From Alcaligenaceae bacterium (GTDB taxonomy: Bacteria; Pseudomonadota; Gammaproteobacteria; Burkholderiales; Burkholderiaceae_B), in NCBI GenBank assembly GCA_013416435.1, contig JACCEN010000014.1, forward strand, positions 1 through 64,000: a stretch of DNA of 64,000 nt, read 5' to 3'. The notes beneath the pieces were generated by a model. The model did no database searches. It saw only the letters and a program-made list of their open reading frames with translations, and was not told the origin of the DNA. The position numbers and the translations under genes are program-made. This document shows, piece by piece, positions 7,628-16,069 of this stretch (the stretch's first letter is position 1; each line of letters opens with the position of its first letter).

Positions 7628-8827
7628 CTACTGCGTCTTAGGCAGGCCAACCACCCCAAGCTCGGCAAGCCGATAAATTTCATTGGCCGATAACCCCATC
7701 TCATCCAGGACTTCTTCGGTGTGCTGGCCGAGCACGGGGGCCGGGCGGGTCGCCTCGCGCGGCGCTCCGTTGAACTTCACGGGTATGCCGACATTCTGTA
7801 TAGGTCCCAGCACGGGGTGCTCTGTATGAACCAAAAGTTGGCGGGCATCCACTTGGGGATGCACAAGCGCCCGGTCAAGCGTATTGATTGGAGAACAAGG
7901 AACGCCGCAGGAGCGCAGGAGATCCAGCCACTCGCTCGTCGTCCTTGACCGCATCACCTCGCTGACAAGACGTACCGTGTCCTCAAAATGCGTAACACGT
8001 GCCGCGTTCGTCGCGAACCGCGCATCATCCACGAGATGCTCAGTTGCGACTGCCGAGCAGAAACGTCGCCATTGGGCATCGTTTCCAACGCCAAGCATCA
8101 AATGTCCGTCCAGCGTGTCGAAAGCCTGATACGGGCATAATGACGGATGCCCCGTCCCCATCCGCCGCGGCGCTTCACCGGTGCACCAGTAGTTCTGCGC
8201 CAGGTAGCTCATTTGCGAAATCGCCGTGTCGAGCAGCGACACTTCAATATAGACACTCTCGTTGGTTCTCTGGCGCTCGATGAGCGCCGCCAGCACGCCG
8301 CTCAAGGCGAAGGAGCCTGTGCCAAGGTCGACCGGCGAGAAGCTGGCACGGGCGAAATGGCCGCCCGGTTCGCCCATCGTGCTGATCATCCCGCTGAAGG
8401 CCTGAAGCATCACGTCATAGCCGGGCTCTTTGCCCAACGGGCCTTCTCGCCCGTAACCCGAGATTTCCAGATAAATCACGCGCGGGTTTACCTTCCTGAG
8501 CGTTTCGTAGTCCACCTCCAGCTTGCGCGCCGTACCGGCGCCGAAGCCCTGTAGCACGATGTCGGCGGTGGCGACGAGCTCGTGCACCAGCTTGCGCCCG
8601 TCTTGCGACTTCAGATCGATTGCTACGCTGCGTTTATTGTGGTTGACCGCGAGGAAAGTGGCCGACTGGCCCTGTTTTTGCGGAAGCCAAGCCCGGGTGT
8701 CGTCTCCCTGCCCGATGGGCTCGACCTTCAGAACGTCTGCGCCCAGTTCTCCAAGGAATTGGCCGCACAACGGCCCGGCGAGAACCTTACTTAGATCAAT
8801 GACCTTCAGACCCGTCAAGGGCTTCAT
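7628..8827 (-). CDS. CaiB/BaiF-type (class III) CoA-transferase, second copy
   Basis: The 399-residue protein opens MKPLTGLKVIDLSKVLAGPLCGQFLGELGADVLKVEPIG, the family N-terminal signature, and has LGVGNDAQWRRFC and the C-terminal PVLGQHTEEVL. The start at 8827 is preceded by GGAG at a 7-base distance; a 15-residue longer reading has no ribosome site. It leads a three-gene run (CoA-transferase, MaoC hydratase, Bug receptor) and is divergent from the LysR gene at 9114. It is clearly a paralogue of the 4203-5441 gene and not a recent duplicate. Confidence 0.9.
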   Translation of the reverse strand: MKPLTGLKVIDLSKVLAGPLCGQFLGELGADVLKVEPIGQGDDTRAWLPQKQGQSATFLAVNHNKRSVAIDLKSQDGRKLVHELVATADIVLQGFGAGTARKLEVDYETLRKVNPRVIYLEISGYGREGPLGKEPGYDVMLQAFSGMISTMGEPGGHFARASFSPVDLGTGSFALSGVLAALIERQRTNESVYIEVSLLDTAISQMSYLAQNYWCTGEAPRRMGTGHPSLCPYQAFDTLDGHLMLGVGNDAQWRRFCSAVATEHLVDDARFATNAARVTHFEDTVRLVSEVMRSRTTSEWLDLLRSCGVPCSPINTLDRALVHPQVDARQLLVHTEHPVLGPIQNVGIPVKFNGAPREATRPAPVLGQHTEEVLDEMGLSANEIYRLAELGVVGLPKTQ

Positions 8828-8996
8828 AGTTACTCCAATAAAACTGATTCTGTCGAAAATCAGGAGCGTCAAGGGCCGGTAAGCTGCTTCGGCTGCTCCA
8901 TTGCCATCGATATGAGCGCCACGACAAGTGTTTCATCGCGGCGAGATTTTTAAGCTTCAATGTGTCGTGGATCATCGTCCCATGCGCCTAACATGT

Positions 8997-9035
8997 CCAT
9001 TCGAAAGAATGGGGAGCCCATTAGAAAGTTTCTAA
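8997..9035. promoter_or_regulatory. Candidate LysR operator between the CoA-transferase operon and its divergent regulator
   Basis: TTAGAAAGTTTCTAA at 9021-9035 is a perfect 7+1+7 dyad and contains TAGAAAGTTTCTA, an exact T-N11-A LysR box. Just upstream, CCATTCGAAAGAATGG at 8997-9012 is a second 6-base inverted repeat with a 4-base centre. Both lie in the 286-base region between two divergent starts (8827 minus, 9114 plus), the standard place for a LysR-type recognition and activation site. Binding by the adjacent regulator is inferred. The rest of 8828-9113 shows no other strong motif. Confidence 0.55.
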
Positions 9036-9113
9036 CTCCCGCGCTGGCGCGGCATGATGCGCGTTGTGGATTGATGTCACAATTCGTCTACCGATTCTGT
9101 ACAGGAGGCGACC

Positions 9114-10052
9114 ATGCGCTACGAGCTAACGGATTTGAAAGTTTTCTTGGCGGTGGCGGCCCAACGCAGCGTAAGCGGCGGCGCGGAGACCGTCCACATG
9201 ACCGCGCCATCCGCAAGCTATCGGCTGAAGAATCTCGAACAAGCCATGGGATGCACGCTTTTCGAGCGCACAACAAAAGGCATGGTATTGACGGCCGCAG
9301 GCATGACAGTCAAAAAATTTGCCGAGCGCATCATGAGCAATGTTGAACGCCTCGAATCCGAGGTCTCCCGGCACAGGATAGGCGTCACAGGAAACATCCG
9401 ACTATTCGCCAACAGCAGCACGTTAAGTGGATTGGCACCGTTGCTGGGCGGCTATTTGAGCAGCTACCCGAATGTCAATATCGACTTGGTCGAACACCTG
9501 AGTGAGGATATTGTCAAGGCCGTACTGGAGGGGACTGCCGACATAGGACTGGTCGCTGGACCAGTCGATACCAGAGGGCTCGAAAGCACCGAGTACGGCG
9601 AGGATGAACTCATTTTCATTACGCCGCCGCATCACCCTTTGTTGGAGGATGCTTATACCTCGCTGGCGAACGCGATCTCATACGACCTGGTGTCGGTCGG
9701 GCGCGAAACCAGCAATTTCAAATACCTATGGAGTTTTGCGCAGAATATTGGCATCACACCGCGGGTAAGGTTGCATGCGCCGTCGTTCGTCGCGGTCATC
9801 AACTGCGTTCGGGACGGAGCAGGGATTGCATTGGTGCCTCGGTCGGTGGCTGCACGCGACATTGCGTCGGGCAATGTCGGCTACGTCCACATTAAAGAGC
9901 TTTGGGCCCAACGCAAGCAACAACTGGTCACCAGGTCAGCGAAAGATTTGCCGGACTATGCGGCGGAATTGATCGCGCGCATCCTCGCTTCGGATCAAAC
10001 AGTACAGAAGGACTTTGATTCTGCGGCATCCACCTTCCCACGAATAGGATGA
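9114..10052 (+). CDS. LysR-type transcriptional regulator
   Basis: The 312-residue protein has an N-terminal winged helix-turn-helix (LTDLKVFLAVAAQRSVSGGAE, then APSASYRLKNLEQAMGCTLFERTTKGMVLTAAG, residues 5-65) and a C-terminal periplasmic-binding-like effector domain (from about residue 90). AGGAGG lies 5 bases before the ATG. Divergence from the CaiB/MaoC/Bug operon and the T-N11-A dyad between them make it the likely regulator of that operon, with the carboxylate or its CoA ester as effector. The stop is 4 bases before a degenerate palindrome. Confidence 0.9.
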   Translation: MRYELTDLKVFLAVAAQRSVSGGAETVHMTAPSASYRLKNLEQAMGCTLFERTTKGMVLTAAGMTVKKFAERIMSNVERLESEVSRHRIGVTGNIRLFANSSTLSGLAPLLGGYLSSYPNVNIDLVEHLSEDIVKAVLEGTADIGLVAGPVDTRGLESTEYGEDELIFITPPHHPLLEDAYTSLANAISYDLVSVGRETSNFKYLWSFAQNIGITPRVRLHAPSFVAVINCVRDGAGIALVPRSVAARDIASGNVGYVHIKELWAQRKQQLVTRSAKDLPDYAAELIARILASDQTVQKDFDSAASTFPRIG

Positions 10053-10056
10053 ATCC

Positions 10057-10084
10057 GGGGCAGACCCCAGGGTGACCCTTGGGG
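10057..10084. repeat. Degenerate copy of the GGGGTC..GACCCC palindrome
   Basis: GGGGCAGACCCC is followed by a decayed right half reading AGGGTGACCCTTGGGG. It sits 4 bases after the LysR stop codon, the same position relative to a gene end as most other copies. Similarity is partial, so this is an old or damaged copy. Confidence 0.55.
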
Positions 10085-10093
10085 CAGCACGGC

Positions 10094-10177
10094 TCATTCC
10101 TCTTGCAGCTCGGTAAATCTCAACGCCAGATAGTCGATCAGCATGCGCACCGACGGCAAATCGAGTGGATCGTTTAC
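10094..10177 (-). pseudogene. Remnant of the C-terminus of a LysR-type regulator
   Basis: The last 27 codons of a minus-strand frame read VNDPLDLPSVRMLIDYLALR followed by FTELQEE and a stop, the usual C-terminal helix of LysR regulators (LP.VR.LIDYL). Upstream of it the frame runs into threonine-aldolase-like debris, so the rest of the gene is gone. The join lies at about 10174-10177. It may be the tail of a regulator that once neighboured the threonine aldolase copy. Confidence 0.55.
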
Positions 10178-10456
10178 CGTTGTATTTGCTTGAAAAACTG
10201 GGAAATCTCGGCGATGGCGCGGTCTATGCCGGCCTCGTCCCCGTCCCGGTGCGTCACGAAGCGCAGCGTATAGACACTGGTGGCGAGAATGCCTTGGGCA
10301 CGAAGATGCCCCAGCAAAGGCCTCCCCAGTCCGAACTCGTTCGTCTGCATCGCCTTCGATTTCGACAAAAACCATATTGGTGGCGCAATACTGCACCTTC
10401 AAACCGCGTATCGCTTGCAGGCCGTCTTGCGCAGGCGCCGTGCCCGGACGATGAGT
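10174..10456 (-). pseudogene. Decayed partial duplicate of the threonine aldolase gene
   Basis: The stretch matches the 3' end of the intact threonine aldolase gene at 11687-11938 at high but imperfect identity. Readable pieces include QYCATNMVFVEIEGDAD and VYTLRFVTHRDGDEAGIDRA, ending in the same FFKQIQR. At 10420-10426 the heptamer GGCCGTC joins sequence matching 11932-11938 to sequence matching 12047-12081. A 115-base internal segment is therefore missing, with one heptamer left, as expected for a short-repeat deletion. The frame is also shifted in the middle. It is a non-functional relic. Confidence 0.85.
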
Positions 10457-10492
10457 CTCGTAAACCTTTCTCAAATAAAACGCAGCCATATA

Positions 10493-10522
10493 GGGGTCGG
10501 ACCCCGTATGGGGTCCGACCCC
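10493..10522. repeat. GGGGTCGGACCCC-type palindrome
   Basis: GGGGTCGGACCCC, spacer GTAT, then GGGGTCCGACCCC: 13-base perfect arms. This is the TCGGA/TCCGA version of the family. It lies within gene debris and not next to a live stop codon. Confidence 0.9.
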
Positions 10523-10646
10523 GCCCTTCCCGCAGCCCAGCGATAGCGTGGCTGTATTCGGCCTGGCCATGATCCAGAAAGCGCGCCAGGCCAAGGCCGG
10601 CCGCGGCAGTCTATGACGCGGCCGAGGGGCGAACCATCCTAAACGA
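10523..10646. other. Short non-coding stretch with unrecognised gene debris
   Basis: The stretch has no start codon or complete gene. One minus-strand frame reads GLGLARFLDHGQAEYSHAIA, which looks like decayed coding sequence, but I do not recognise its family. Together with the relics at 10094-10456 it marks 10053-10646 as a decay zone between two functional gene groups. Confidence 0.35.
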
Positions 10647-11645
10647 TCACGACCGGACCACGATATTGGCCGACTTGATGATCTGCTGATACTTTTCAGA
10701 ATCCTTTTTGATGAACTCGGCGAATTCGGCGGATGTCCCGCCTCCCGCATCCAATCCTTGTTCTTTCAGGCTTTTCTGTATCGCCGGCTCTTCAAGAATG
10801 GCGTTCACTTCCCGGTTCAGCCTTTCGACGATGTCTTTCGATGTGCCGCCAGGCGCAAGCAAGCCGAACCAGAGACTGAAATCAGCGCCTTTCAGCGCGG
10901 CGTTTTCCTCGAGCACGGGTGTACCCGACAGTACATCCATGCGCTGCTTTCCGGTCAGCGCGTACGACTGCAGCTTGCCGCTTTCAAGCTGCGTCAAGGC
11001 GGTGGTAAGCGTCAGGATGGAAAGGTCCACGCGTCCGCCCATCACGTCGGACAGGATCGATCCGGCGCTGCGGTAAGGCACATGAAGGATGTCGGTCTTG
11101 GCGCGCCGATTGATGTATTCCAGCAGCAGGTGCTGTGGCGTGCCGACACCCGACGTCGCAAGGCTGAGGGCGCCCGGATTCGTCCTGGCGTAGTCCAGCA
11201 AGGCGTCCAGATTGCCCGCCGCGACGCCCTTGTTGCCGACGATGACCATGGGCGAGGTGCCGACGAGCGCGATGGCCGCCAGATCCTTCAGGCCGTTGTA
11301 TTTTAAGTCGGGATTCACCGCCCAGGCAATGGCGACTTCACTGCCCGATCCGAGCATCAAGGTGTAGCCGTCCGGCGCGGATTTCGCTACTTGCATGGCG
11401 CCGATGGAGCCCGCCGCGCCGCCCACGTTCTTGACGACTATCTCCTGGCCCAGCCGTTCCGACAGCCTCGGAGCCAGCAGGCGCGCAATGTAGTCCACGC
11501 TGCCGCCGGCCCCATAAGATACGACCATCGTGATGGGCTTGTCGGGCCATGCCGCCGAGGCATTTGCCGAGGCAAGCATCAAGCCGGCCAAGCACAGCGC
11601 TTTCAAGCCGCGCCGCAAACTGCCAAATGAGTATCCTTTATTCAC
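10647..11645 (-). CDS. Bug-family tripartite tricarboxylate transporter substrate receptor, third copy
   Basis: The 332-residue protein has a Sec signal ending ASANASA before AWPDKPITMVVSYGAGGSVDYIARLL, then VKNVGGAAGSIGAMQVA, the Bug core. The start codon is GTG at 11645, preceded by GGAGG at 5 bases. It is the last gene of a group with the M20 hydrolase and threonine aldolase. The usual FPAGG near the N-terminus is SYGAGG here and the ENKPGA block is KNVGGA, so the ligand pocket differs from the other two copies. No TctAB genes are nearby. The ligand may be an N-acyl amino acid, judged only by neighbours. Confidence 0.87.
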   Translation of the reverse strand: MNKGYSFGSLRRGLKALCLAGLMLASANASAAWPDKPITMVVSYGAGGSVDYIARLLAPRLSERLGQEIVVKNVGGAAGSIGAMQVAKSAPDGYTLMLGSGSEVAIAWAVNPDLKYNGLKDLAAIALVGTSPMVIVGNKGVAAGNLDALLDYARTNPGALSLATSGVGTPQHLLLEYINRRAKTDILHVPYRSAGSILSDVMGGRVDLSILTLTTALTQLESGKLQSYALTGKQRMDVLSGTPVLEENAALKGADFSLWFGLLAPGGTSKDIVERLNREVNAILEEPAIQKSLKEQGLDAGGGTSAEFAEFIKKDSEKYQQIIKSANIVVRS

Positions 11646-11686
11646 TATTGCCTCCTGTTGAAACGAAAACGTCCGGGCCGGATCGC

Positions 11687-12748
11687 TTACCGTTGTATTT
11701 GCTTGAAAAACTGGGAAATCTCGGCGATGGCGCGGTCTATGCCGGTCTCGTCAACATCTCGGTGCGTCACGAAGCGCAGCGTATATACACCTGTCGTGAG
11801 AATGCCTTCGGCGCGAAGGTGCCGCAGCAGCGCCTCCCCTGTCCGCGCCCTATCGTCTGCATCGCCTTCGATTTCAACGAAAACCATATTGGTGGCGCAG
11901 TACAGCATCTTTAAACCGGGTATCTCTTGCAGGCCGTCGGCGAGTCGGCGGGCCAGGCGATGGTCGCGCGCAAGATCCTCGATATGCCGGGTCAGCGCAT
12001 AGTCGGCCGCTGCGGCCAGAATGCCCGCTTGCCGCATGCCGCCGCCGGCCGTCTTGCGCAGGCGCCGTGCGCGGGCGATGAAGTCGGCGCTACCGCACAA
12101 GGCCGAGCCGACGGGCGCACCGAGGCCTTTGCTAAAGCAGGCGGAAACGCTGTCGAAATGCTTCGCAATGCGCTTGGCTTCGTCCTGCGGCGTCGTGCCC
12201 GCTTCCTCGGCCTGTGCCACCGCCGCATTGAACAGGCGTGCGCCGTCCAGATGGCAGTTCAGTCCATGGCTGCGGGCCACGGTGGTGGCGGCCTCCAGGT
12301 AGGACATTGGCATGACGCGCCCACCCAGGGTGTTTTCCAGCGCCAGCAAGCGGGTGCGGGGAAAATGCGGATCGTCGGGCTTCACCGCGCCGGCTATGTC
12401 GTCAAGGCTCAGCGTGCCGTCTGCCGCGTGGGCAATGGGCTGCGGCTGCACGCCGCCCATCATGGCGGCGCCGCCGCCTTCGAAGCGATAGCAGTGCGCA
12501 TCCTGGCCGGCAATGTATTCATCGCCGCGCTGACAGTGCGACAAGATGGCACACAGGTTGGCCTGTGTGCCGGTCGGCATGAAAAGCGCCGCTTCAAAAC
12601 CCAGCATGCCTGCAATATGCGCTTGAAGCGCGTTGGTGCTGGGGTCGTCGCCATAGGTGTCGTCGCCGACTTCCGCGCCGGCGATCACCGCGCGCATTGC
12701 CTCGGAAGGACGCGTGACGGTGTCGCTGCGTAGATCGATCAGGCTCAT
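11687..12748 (-). CDS. ltaE: Low-specificity L-threonine aldolase (beta-eliminating PLP lyase family)
   Basis: This 353-residue fold-type I PLP enzyme starts MSLIDLRSDTVTRPSEAMR and has VGDDTYGDDPSTN and LENTLGGRVMPM. The LDGARLFNAAVA block carries the PLP-ring Asp, and SACFSKGLGAPVGSALCG contains the PLP lysine. It cleaves 3-hydroxy-2-amino acids to glycine and an aldehyde. AAAGGA precedes ATG 12748; an 18-residue longer reading is not supported. It follows the M20 hydrolase by 11 bases. A decayed copy of its 3' half lies at 10174-10456. Stereospecificity (L or L-allo) cannot be told from sequence. Confidence 0.9.
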   Translation of the reverse strand: MSLIDLRSDTVTRPSEAMRAVIAGAEVGDDTYGDDPSTNALQAHIAGMLGFEAALFMPTGTQANLCAILSHCQRGDEYIAGQDAHCYRFEGGGAAMMGGVQPQPIAHAADGTLSLDDIAGAVKPDDPHFPRTRLLALENTLGGRVMPMSYLEAATTVARSHGLNCHLDGARLFNAAVAQAEEAGTTPQDEAKRIAKHFDSVSACFSKGLGAPVGSALCGSADFIARARRLRKTAGGGMRQAGILAAAADYALTRHIEDLARDHRLARRLADGLQEIPGLKMLYCATNMVFVEIEGDADDRARTGEALLRHLRAEGILTTGVYTLRFVTHRDVDETGIDRAIAEISQFFKQIQR

Positions 12749-12759
12749 ATTCTTGTCCT

Positions 12760-13953
12760 TTATTTCGGTTCGCCCAGCTCTTGCTGCACGACGGCAAGCC
12801 AATAGGCGATGCCGTAATGGAGCACATCATCATTGAAATCGTAGTTGGGCATGTGCAGGTCGCCACCGCCGTCACCGGCGCTGCGCCCGTTTCCAATGAA
12901 CATGAAGGCGCCCGGGCGCGCTTTCAGCATGAAAGAGAAATCCTCGCCGGCCGTCACCGGCCTCATTTCGCCGTTCACTTTTTCCGGCGGCACCACCATC
13001 CGCGCCGCCTCGACGGCGACCTCCGTTGCCTTGCTATCGTTGTCCACCGGAATCGCGTTCCACCAGCACTCGACCTGCGCCGTTGCGCCGATCAGGTTGG
13101 CATGCACGTTCGCAAGCTCGGTGATGCGGCGCTCCAGCAGTGCCTGGATTTCCGCCGAAAAGGCGCGCATGGTGCCGGCGACGAAGACTTCCGCAGGCAT
13201 CACGTTCATGGCGTTCGGATCGCCGCCGTGCACGTAGCCTACGCTGATGATGGCGGTATCCAGCGGCGGTATTTCTCGGGCGACCACTGTTTGCAGGCCC
13301 TGGATGAAGTTGGCCTGGACGATGGTGAGATCGGTTGCCAGGTGAGGCGATGCGCCGCCGTGTCCGCCCGTGCCGCAAAACTTGACCTTCCAGCGCCCGG
13401 AAGCCGCCATGAGCACCTGCGGACGGGTGCCGAACGTTCCGGCTTGCAGGGGCGGATAGGAATGCATGCCGTAGATGCGTTCGCAGGGAAAGCGCGTGAA
13501 CAAGCCGTCTTCCAGCATCGCCAAGGCGCCGCCCCGCCCTTCCTCCGCCGGCTGGAAGATCAGGTGGACCGTTCCGGCAAAATCGGGATTCCGGGCCAGC
13601 AGCCTGGCTGCGCCGAGCAGCATGGCCGTGTGGCCGTCGTGGCCACAGGCGTGCATGCGGCCGGGATGCTGCGATGCATGCTCGAGGCCATTGCCTTCGG
13701 TCAATGCGAGCGCGTCCATGTCGGCCCGCAGGCCTATGGCCGTGCTTCCGGGACGGTTCCCCACAATGGTGCCGACAATGCCGGTCTTTCCGATTTCCGA
13801 TTCGACCTGGATGCCCCACTCCTGAAGCGTGCGCTTGATCAGCGCCGACGTCCGTGTTTCCTCGAACCCGAGCTCGGGATGAGCGTGTATGTCGCGGCGA
13901 ATCGCGATGATGTCTTGTATGCCGTCCTTGGCTTGTTGCAGCAGCGTGGTCAC
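12760..13953 (-). CDS. M20-family metallo-amidohydrolase (hippurate hydrolase / N-acyl-amino acid hydrolase type)
   Basis: The 397-residue protein shows M20D features: RRDIHAHPELGFEE, GLRADMDALALTE, the metal-binding HACGHDGHTAMLLGAA, FQPAEEGRGGA, and GTMRAF. The start is GTG at 13953 with a GGGGG run upstream. These enzymes remove the acyl group from N-acyl amino acids in the cytoplasm. With the threonine aldolase gene 11 bases downstream and a Bug receptor after that, a plausible route is uptake of an N-acyl hydroxy-amino acid, deacylation, then aldol cleavage. Specificity is unknown. Confidence 0.88.
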   Translation of the reverse strand: MTTLLQQAKDGIQDIIAIRRDIHAHPELGFEETRTSALIKRTLQEWGIQVESEIGKTGIVGTIVGNRPGSTAIGLRADMDALALTEGNGLEHASQHPGRMHACGHDGHTAMLLGAARLLARNPDFAGTVHLIFQPAEEGRGGALAMLEDGLFTRFPCERIYGMHSYPPLQAGTFGTRPQVLMAASGRWKVKFCGTGGHGGASPHLATDLTIVQANFIQGLQTVVAREIPPLDTAIISVGYVHGGDPNAMNVMPAEVFVAGTMRAFSAEIQALLERRITELANVHANLIGATAQVECWWNAIPVDNDSKATEVAVEAARMVVPPEKVNGEMRPVTAGEDFSFMLKARPGAFMFIGNGRSAGDGGGDLHMPNYDFNDDVLHYGIAYWLAVVQQELGEPK

Positions 13954-14056
13954 CTGTTTACCCCCGATGAATGACCAGGGTATTTTGCGTGACAGGCGTA
14001 TTAATCACAAATAAGAAATTGCGGCGAGACTGCGTATTTGCTTATACCTCTGGGAA

Positions 14057-14087
14057 GGGGTCGGACCCCGTTCCGGGGTCCGACCCC
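14057..14087. repeat. GGGGTCGGACCCC-type palindrome at the end of a LysR gene
   Basis: GGGGTCGGACCCC, spacer GTTCC, GGGGTCCGACCCC. The copy ends one base before the stop codon (14089) of the minus-strand LysR gene. The rest of 13954-14056 shows nothing recognisable. Confidence 0.9.
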
Positions 14088-14088
14088 A

Positions 14089-15033
14089 TCAAGGACGGGA
14101 CGACGCAAAGTCCGCTAGGAAGCGCTTCAGGATCTGCGCGGCCGACTCGGCGGCGGCGTCTATCGGCATCAGGGCACCGATGGGTGCCAGGGGGAAGGAT
14201 TCCGCAAGGTCGAGCCTGATCAGTTGTCCGCCGTTCAGCCGCGGCCGGATGATGCTCAAGGGGGCGAGCAACAGCAGGCGTTCAGCCTGCAGCATCGCTT
14301 GGAGAATGGCGAACGAGCGCGTCTGCAGCTGCCGATACGCGTTGGAATGCCCGGCGCGGTCCAGTATCTGGGTTTCCAGGCGCTGCCGCGCCTCGGTAGA
14401 GGGCGGCAGGAGCATCCACGACTCATTTCCCAGCTCGTGCATCGACAGGCCCGCGCGCGTGGCCAAGGGATGCCGGGGGCCGCATACCGCGACGAGTTCG
14501 TCTTGCATCAGGCTGGAAAACATCCACTCTTGCGGCATGACGTCAGGCTTTCGGGCCAGCAGCAGATCCGCATGCCGGCTGGCCATCAGCGCACCGATCT
14601 GTTCGGCGGTTGCTTCCTGCACCGAAACGCTGATGTGCGGATACTGATGCGTGAAAGTCGGCAACGCGCGTTCGAGCAAACCGTTGATCGCGCCTTCTAT
14701 TGCGCCGACGCGCACGGTTTTCATTGTGCTGTCCAGACCGAGCACGAACTGGTCTACGCCGTCTTGAAGCACGGCCAGCGCGTCCCGTATGTGAGGCAGC
14801 AGCCTCAATCCCAGCTCGGTGGGCCGCGTTCCCCGGTCGTGTCGATAGAAGAGCTGGCAATCCGTCAGGCGTTCCAGTTCCGCTATCAATTGCGTCACCG
14901 CCGGCTGGGTCAGGCCCATTTGTTCGGCAGCGCCCTTTATGCTTCCCAGTTTCGCCACCGTGACCATCGCCTGGAAGTGGCGCAGGCGGGCTTTTGCCAT
15001 CAGCCGCCGGAACAGTACGATGGACGAAGTCAT
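14089..15033 (-). CDS. LysR-type transcriptional regulator
   Basis: The 314-residue protein has the winged helix (RLRHFQAMVTVAKLGSIKGAAEQMGLTQPAVTQLIAELERL) and an effector domain. It belongs to the GbpR/CatM-like branch judged by RGTRPTELGLRLLPH. It starts 2 bases after the stop of the dehydratase gene, so it is the last gene of the ridA-regulator-dehydratase group rather than divergent from its target, which is unusual for LysR regulators. It may act on the adjacent M20/aldolase group or elsewhere. The ribosome site is weak, which fits translational coupling. Confidence 0.88.
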   Translation of the reverse strand: MTSSIVLFRRLMAKARLRHFQAMVTVAKLGSIKGAAEQMGLTQPAVTQLIAELERLTDCQLFYRHDRGTRPTELGLRLLPHIRDALAVLQDGVDQFVLGLDSTMKTVRVGAIEGAINGLLERALPTFTHQYPHISVSVQEATAEQIGALMASRHADLLLARKPDVMPQEWMFSSLMQDELVAVCGPRHPLATRAGLSMHELGNESWMLLPPSTEARQRLETQILDRAGHSNAYRQLQTRSFAILQAMLQAERLLLLAPLSIIRPRLNGGQLIRLDLAESFPLAPIGALMPIDAAAESAAQILKRFLADFASSRP

Positions 15034-15035
15034 GT

Positions 15036-16055
15036 TCAGGCGTGCGACGATTCCGTCAGGAATTTGGAGTAGCGCTCCAGATCGACGTTGCCTCCGCTCA
15101 GGATGATGCCGACCCGTTGCTGGCCGCGGTGTTGATTCACGGAGGCGAATGCCGCCGCCGCGCCCAGGCAGCCGGTGGGTTCCACGACGATCTTCATGCG
15201 TTCCGCGAAAAAACGCAAGGTCGCGACCAGTTCCGCATCGGAAGCCGTAACGATATCGTCGACCAGGTCCTGCAAGATGGGGAAATTGTGATGGCCGACA
15301 TGGGTGACGACGGCGCCGTCTGCAATGGACTTCGGCGCCGGGATATGGATGATTTTTCCCGCCTTGAGCGACTGCTGTCCGTCGTTCCCCGCCTCGGGCT
15401 CCACGCCGATGATGCGTATGTTCGGAAGATGCGCGCGCGCGGCGATGGCGCTGCCCGCCAGGAGCCCGCCACCGCCCAGCGGCACATACAGCACGTCCAG
15501 GTGCTGCGCCTCGTCCAGCAGCTCGAGCATTGCCGTGCCCTGCCCCGCGATGACATCCGGATGATCGTAAGGCGGGATCAGCGTCAGGCCTCGTTCCTGC
15601 GCAAGCCGGCGTCCGATCTCCTCACGATTTTCCGTATAGCGGTCGTAGAACTGCACTTGGCCGCCGTACTCCTGCGTCGCCCTGATCTTCAAGGCAGGCG
15701 CGTCTTTGGGCATGATGATGGTCGTGGACGTTCCCAGCAGCTTGCCCGCATAGGCCACGGCCTGTGCATGGTTGCCCGATGAATAGGTGACGACGCCACG
15801 CCGCCTCTGCTCATCCGTGAGCGCCGCGATGGCGTTGTATGCGCCACGGAACTTGAACGCGCCGCCCCGCTGGAAATTCTCACACTTGAAGAACAGTTGC
15901 GCGCCCGCTTTTTTATCGGCCGTTCGCGAGGTCAGTACGGGCGTGCGGTGGGCGACGCCTTGAAGGCGTGCCGCCGCCGCGACGACGTCATCGATGCCGG
16001 GACGCGCCAGATCATCCGGCTCCGTGGAAGCGGCAAGTTGAATGCTTGAAGGCAT
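15036..16055 (-). CDS. Threonine/serine dehydratase or threo-3-hydroxyaspartate ammonia-lyase (fold-type II PLP enzyme)
   Basis: The 339-residue catalytic domain has the PLP-lysine motif KCENFQRGGAFKFRGAYNAI, the SSGNHAQAVAYAGKLLG block, the glycine-rich phosphate loop VPLGGGGLLAGSA, and a terminal SGGN. It lacks the C-terminal ACT regulatory domain of biosynthetic IlvA, so it is a catabolic type. The FQR after KCEN resembles the serine racemase / SRY1 hydroxyaspartate branch. AAGGA precedes ATG 16055. Such enzymes release reactive enamines, which fits the co-transcribed RidA. Substrate could be threonine, serine or hydroxyaspartate. Confidence 0.85.
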   Translation of the reverse strand: MPSSIQLAASTEPDDLARPGIDDVVAAAARLQGVAHRTPVLTSRTADKKAGAQLFFKCENFQRGGAFKFRGAYNAIAALTDEQRRRGVVTYSSGNHAQAVAYAGKLLGTSTTIIMPKDAPALKIRATQEYGGQVQFYDRYTENREEIGRRLAQERGLTLIPPYDHPDVIAGQGTAMLELLDEAQHLDVLYVPLGGGGLLAGSAIAARAHLPNIRIIGVEPEAGNDGQQSLKAGKIIHIPAPKSIADGAVVTHVGHHNFPILQDLVDDIVTASDAELVATLRFFAERMKIVVEPTGCLGAAAAFASVNQHRGQQRVGIILSGGNVDLERYSKFLTESSHA

Positions 16056-16069
16056 GCGTGTTTCCTTTG

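Noticed and set aside
10094-10750. A single 218-codon minus-strand gene
   Set aside because: The frame joins unrelated debris: unrecognised text, a palindrome, a frame-shifted threonine aldolase fragment and a LysR tail. It is a chance open frame over relics.
12781-13974. A 397-codon plus-strand open frame opposite the M20 hydrolase
   Set aside because: It mirrors the real gene almost end to end and shows no conserved motif.
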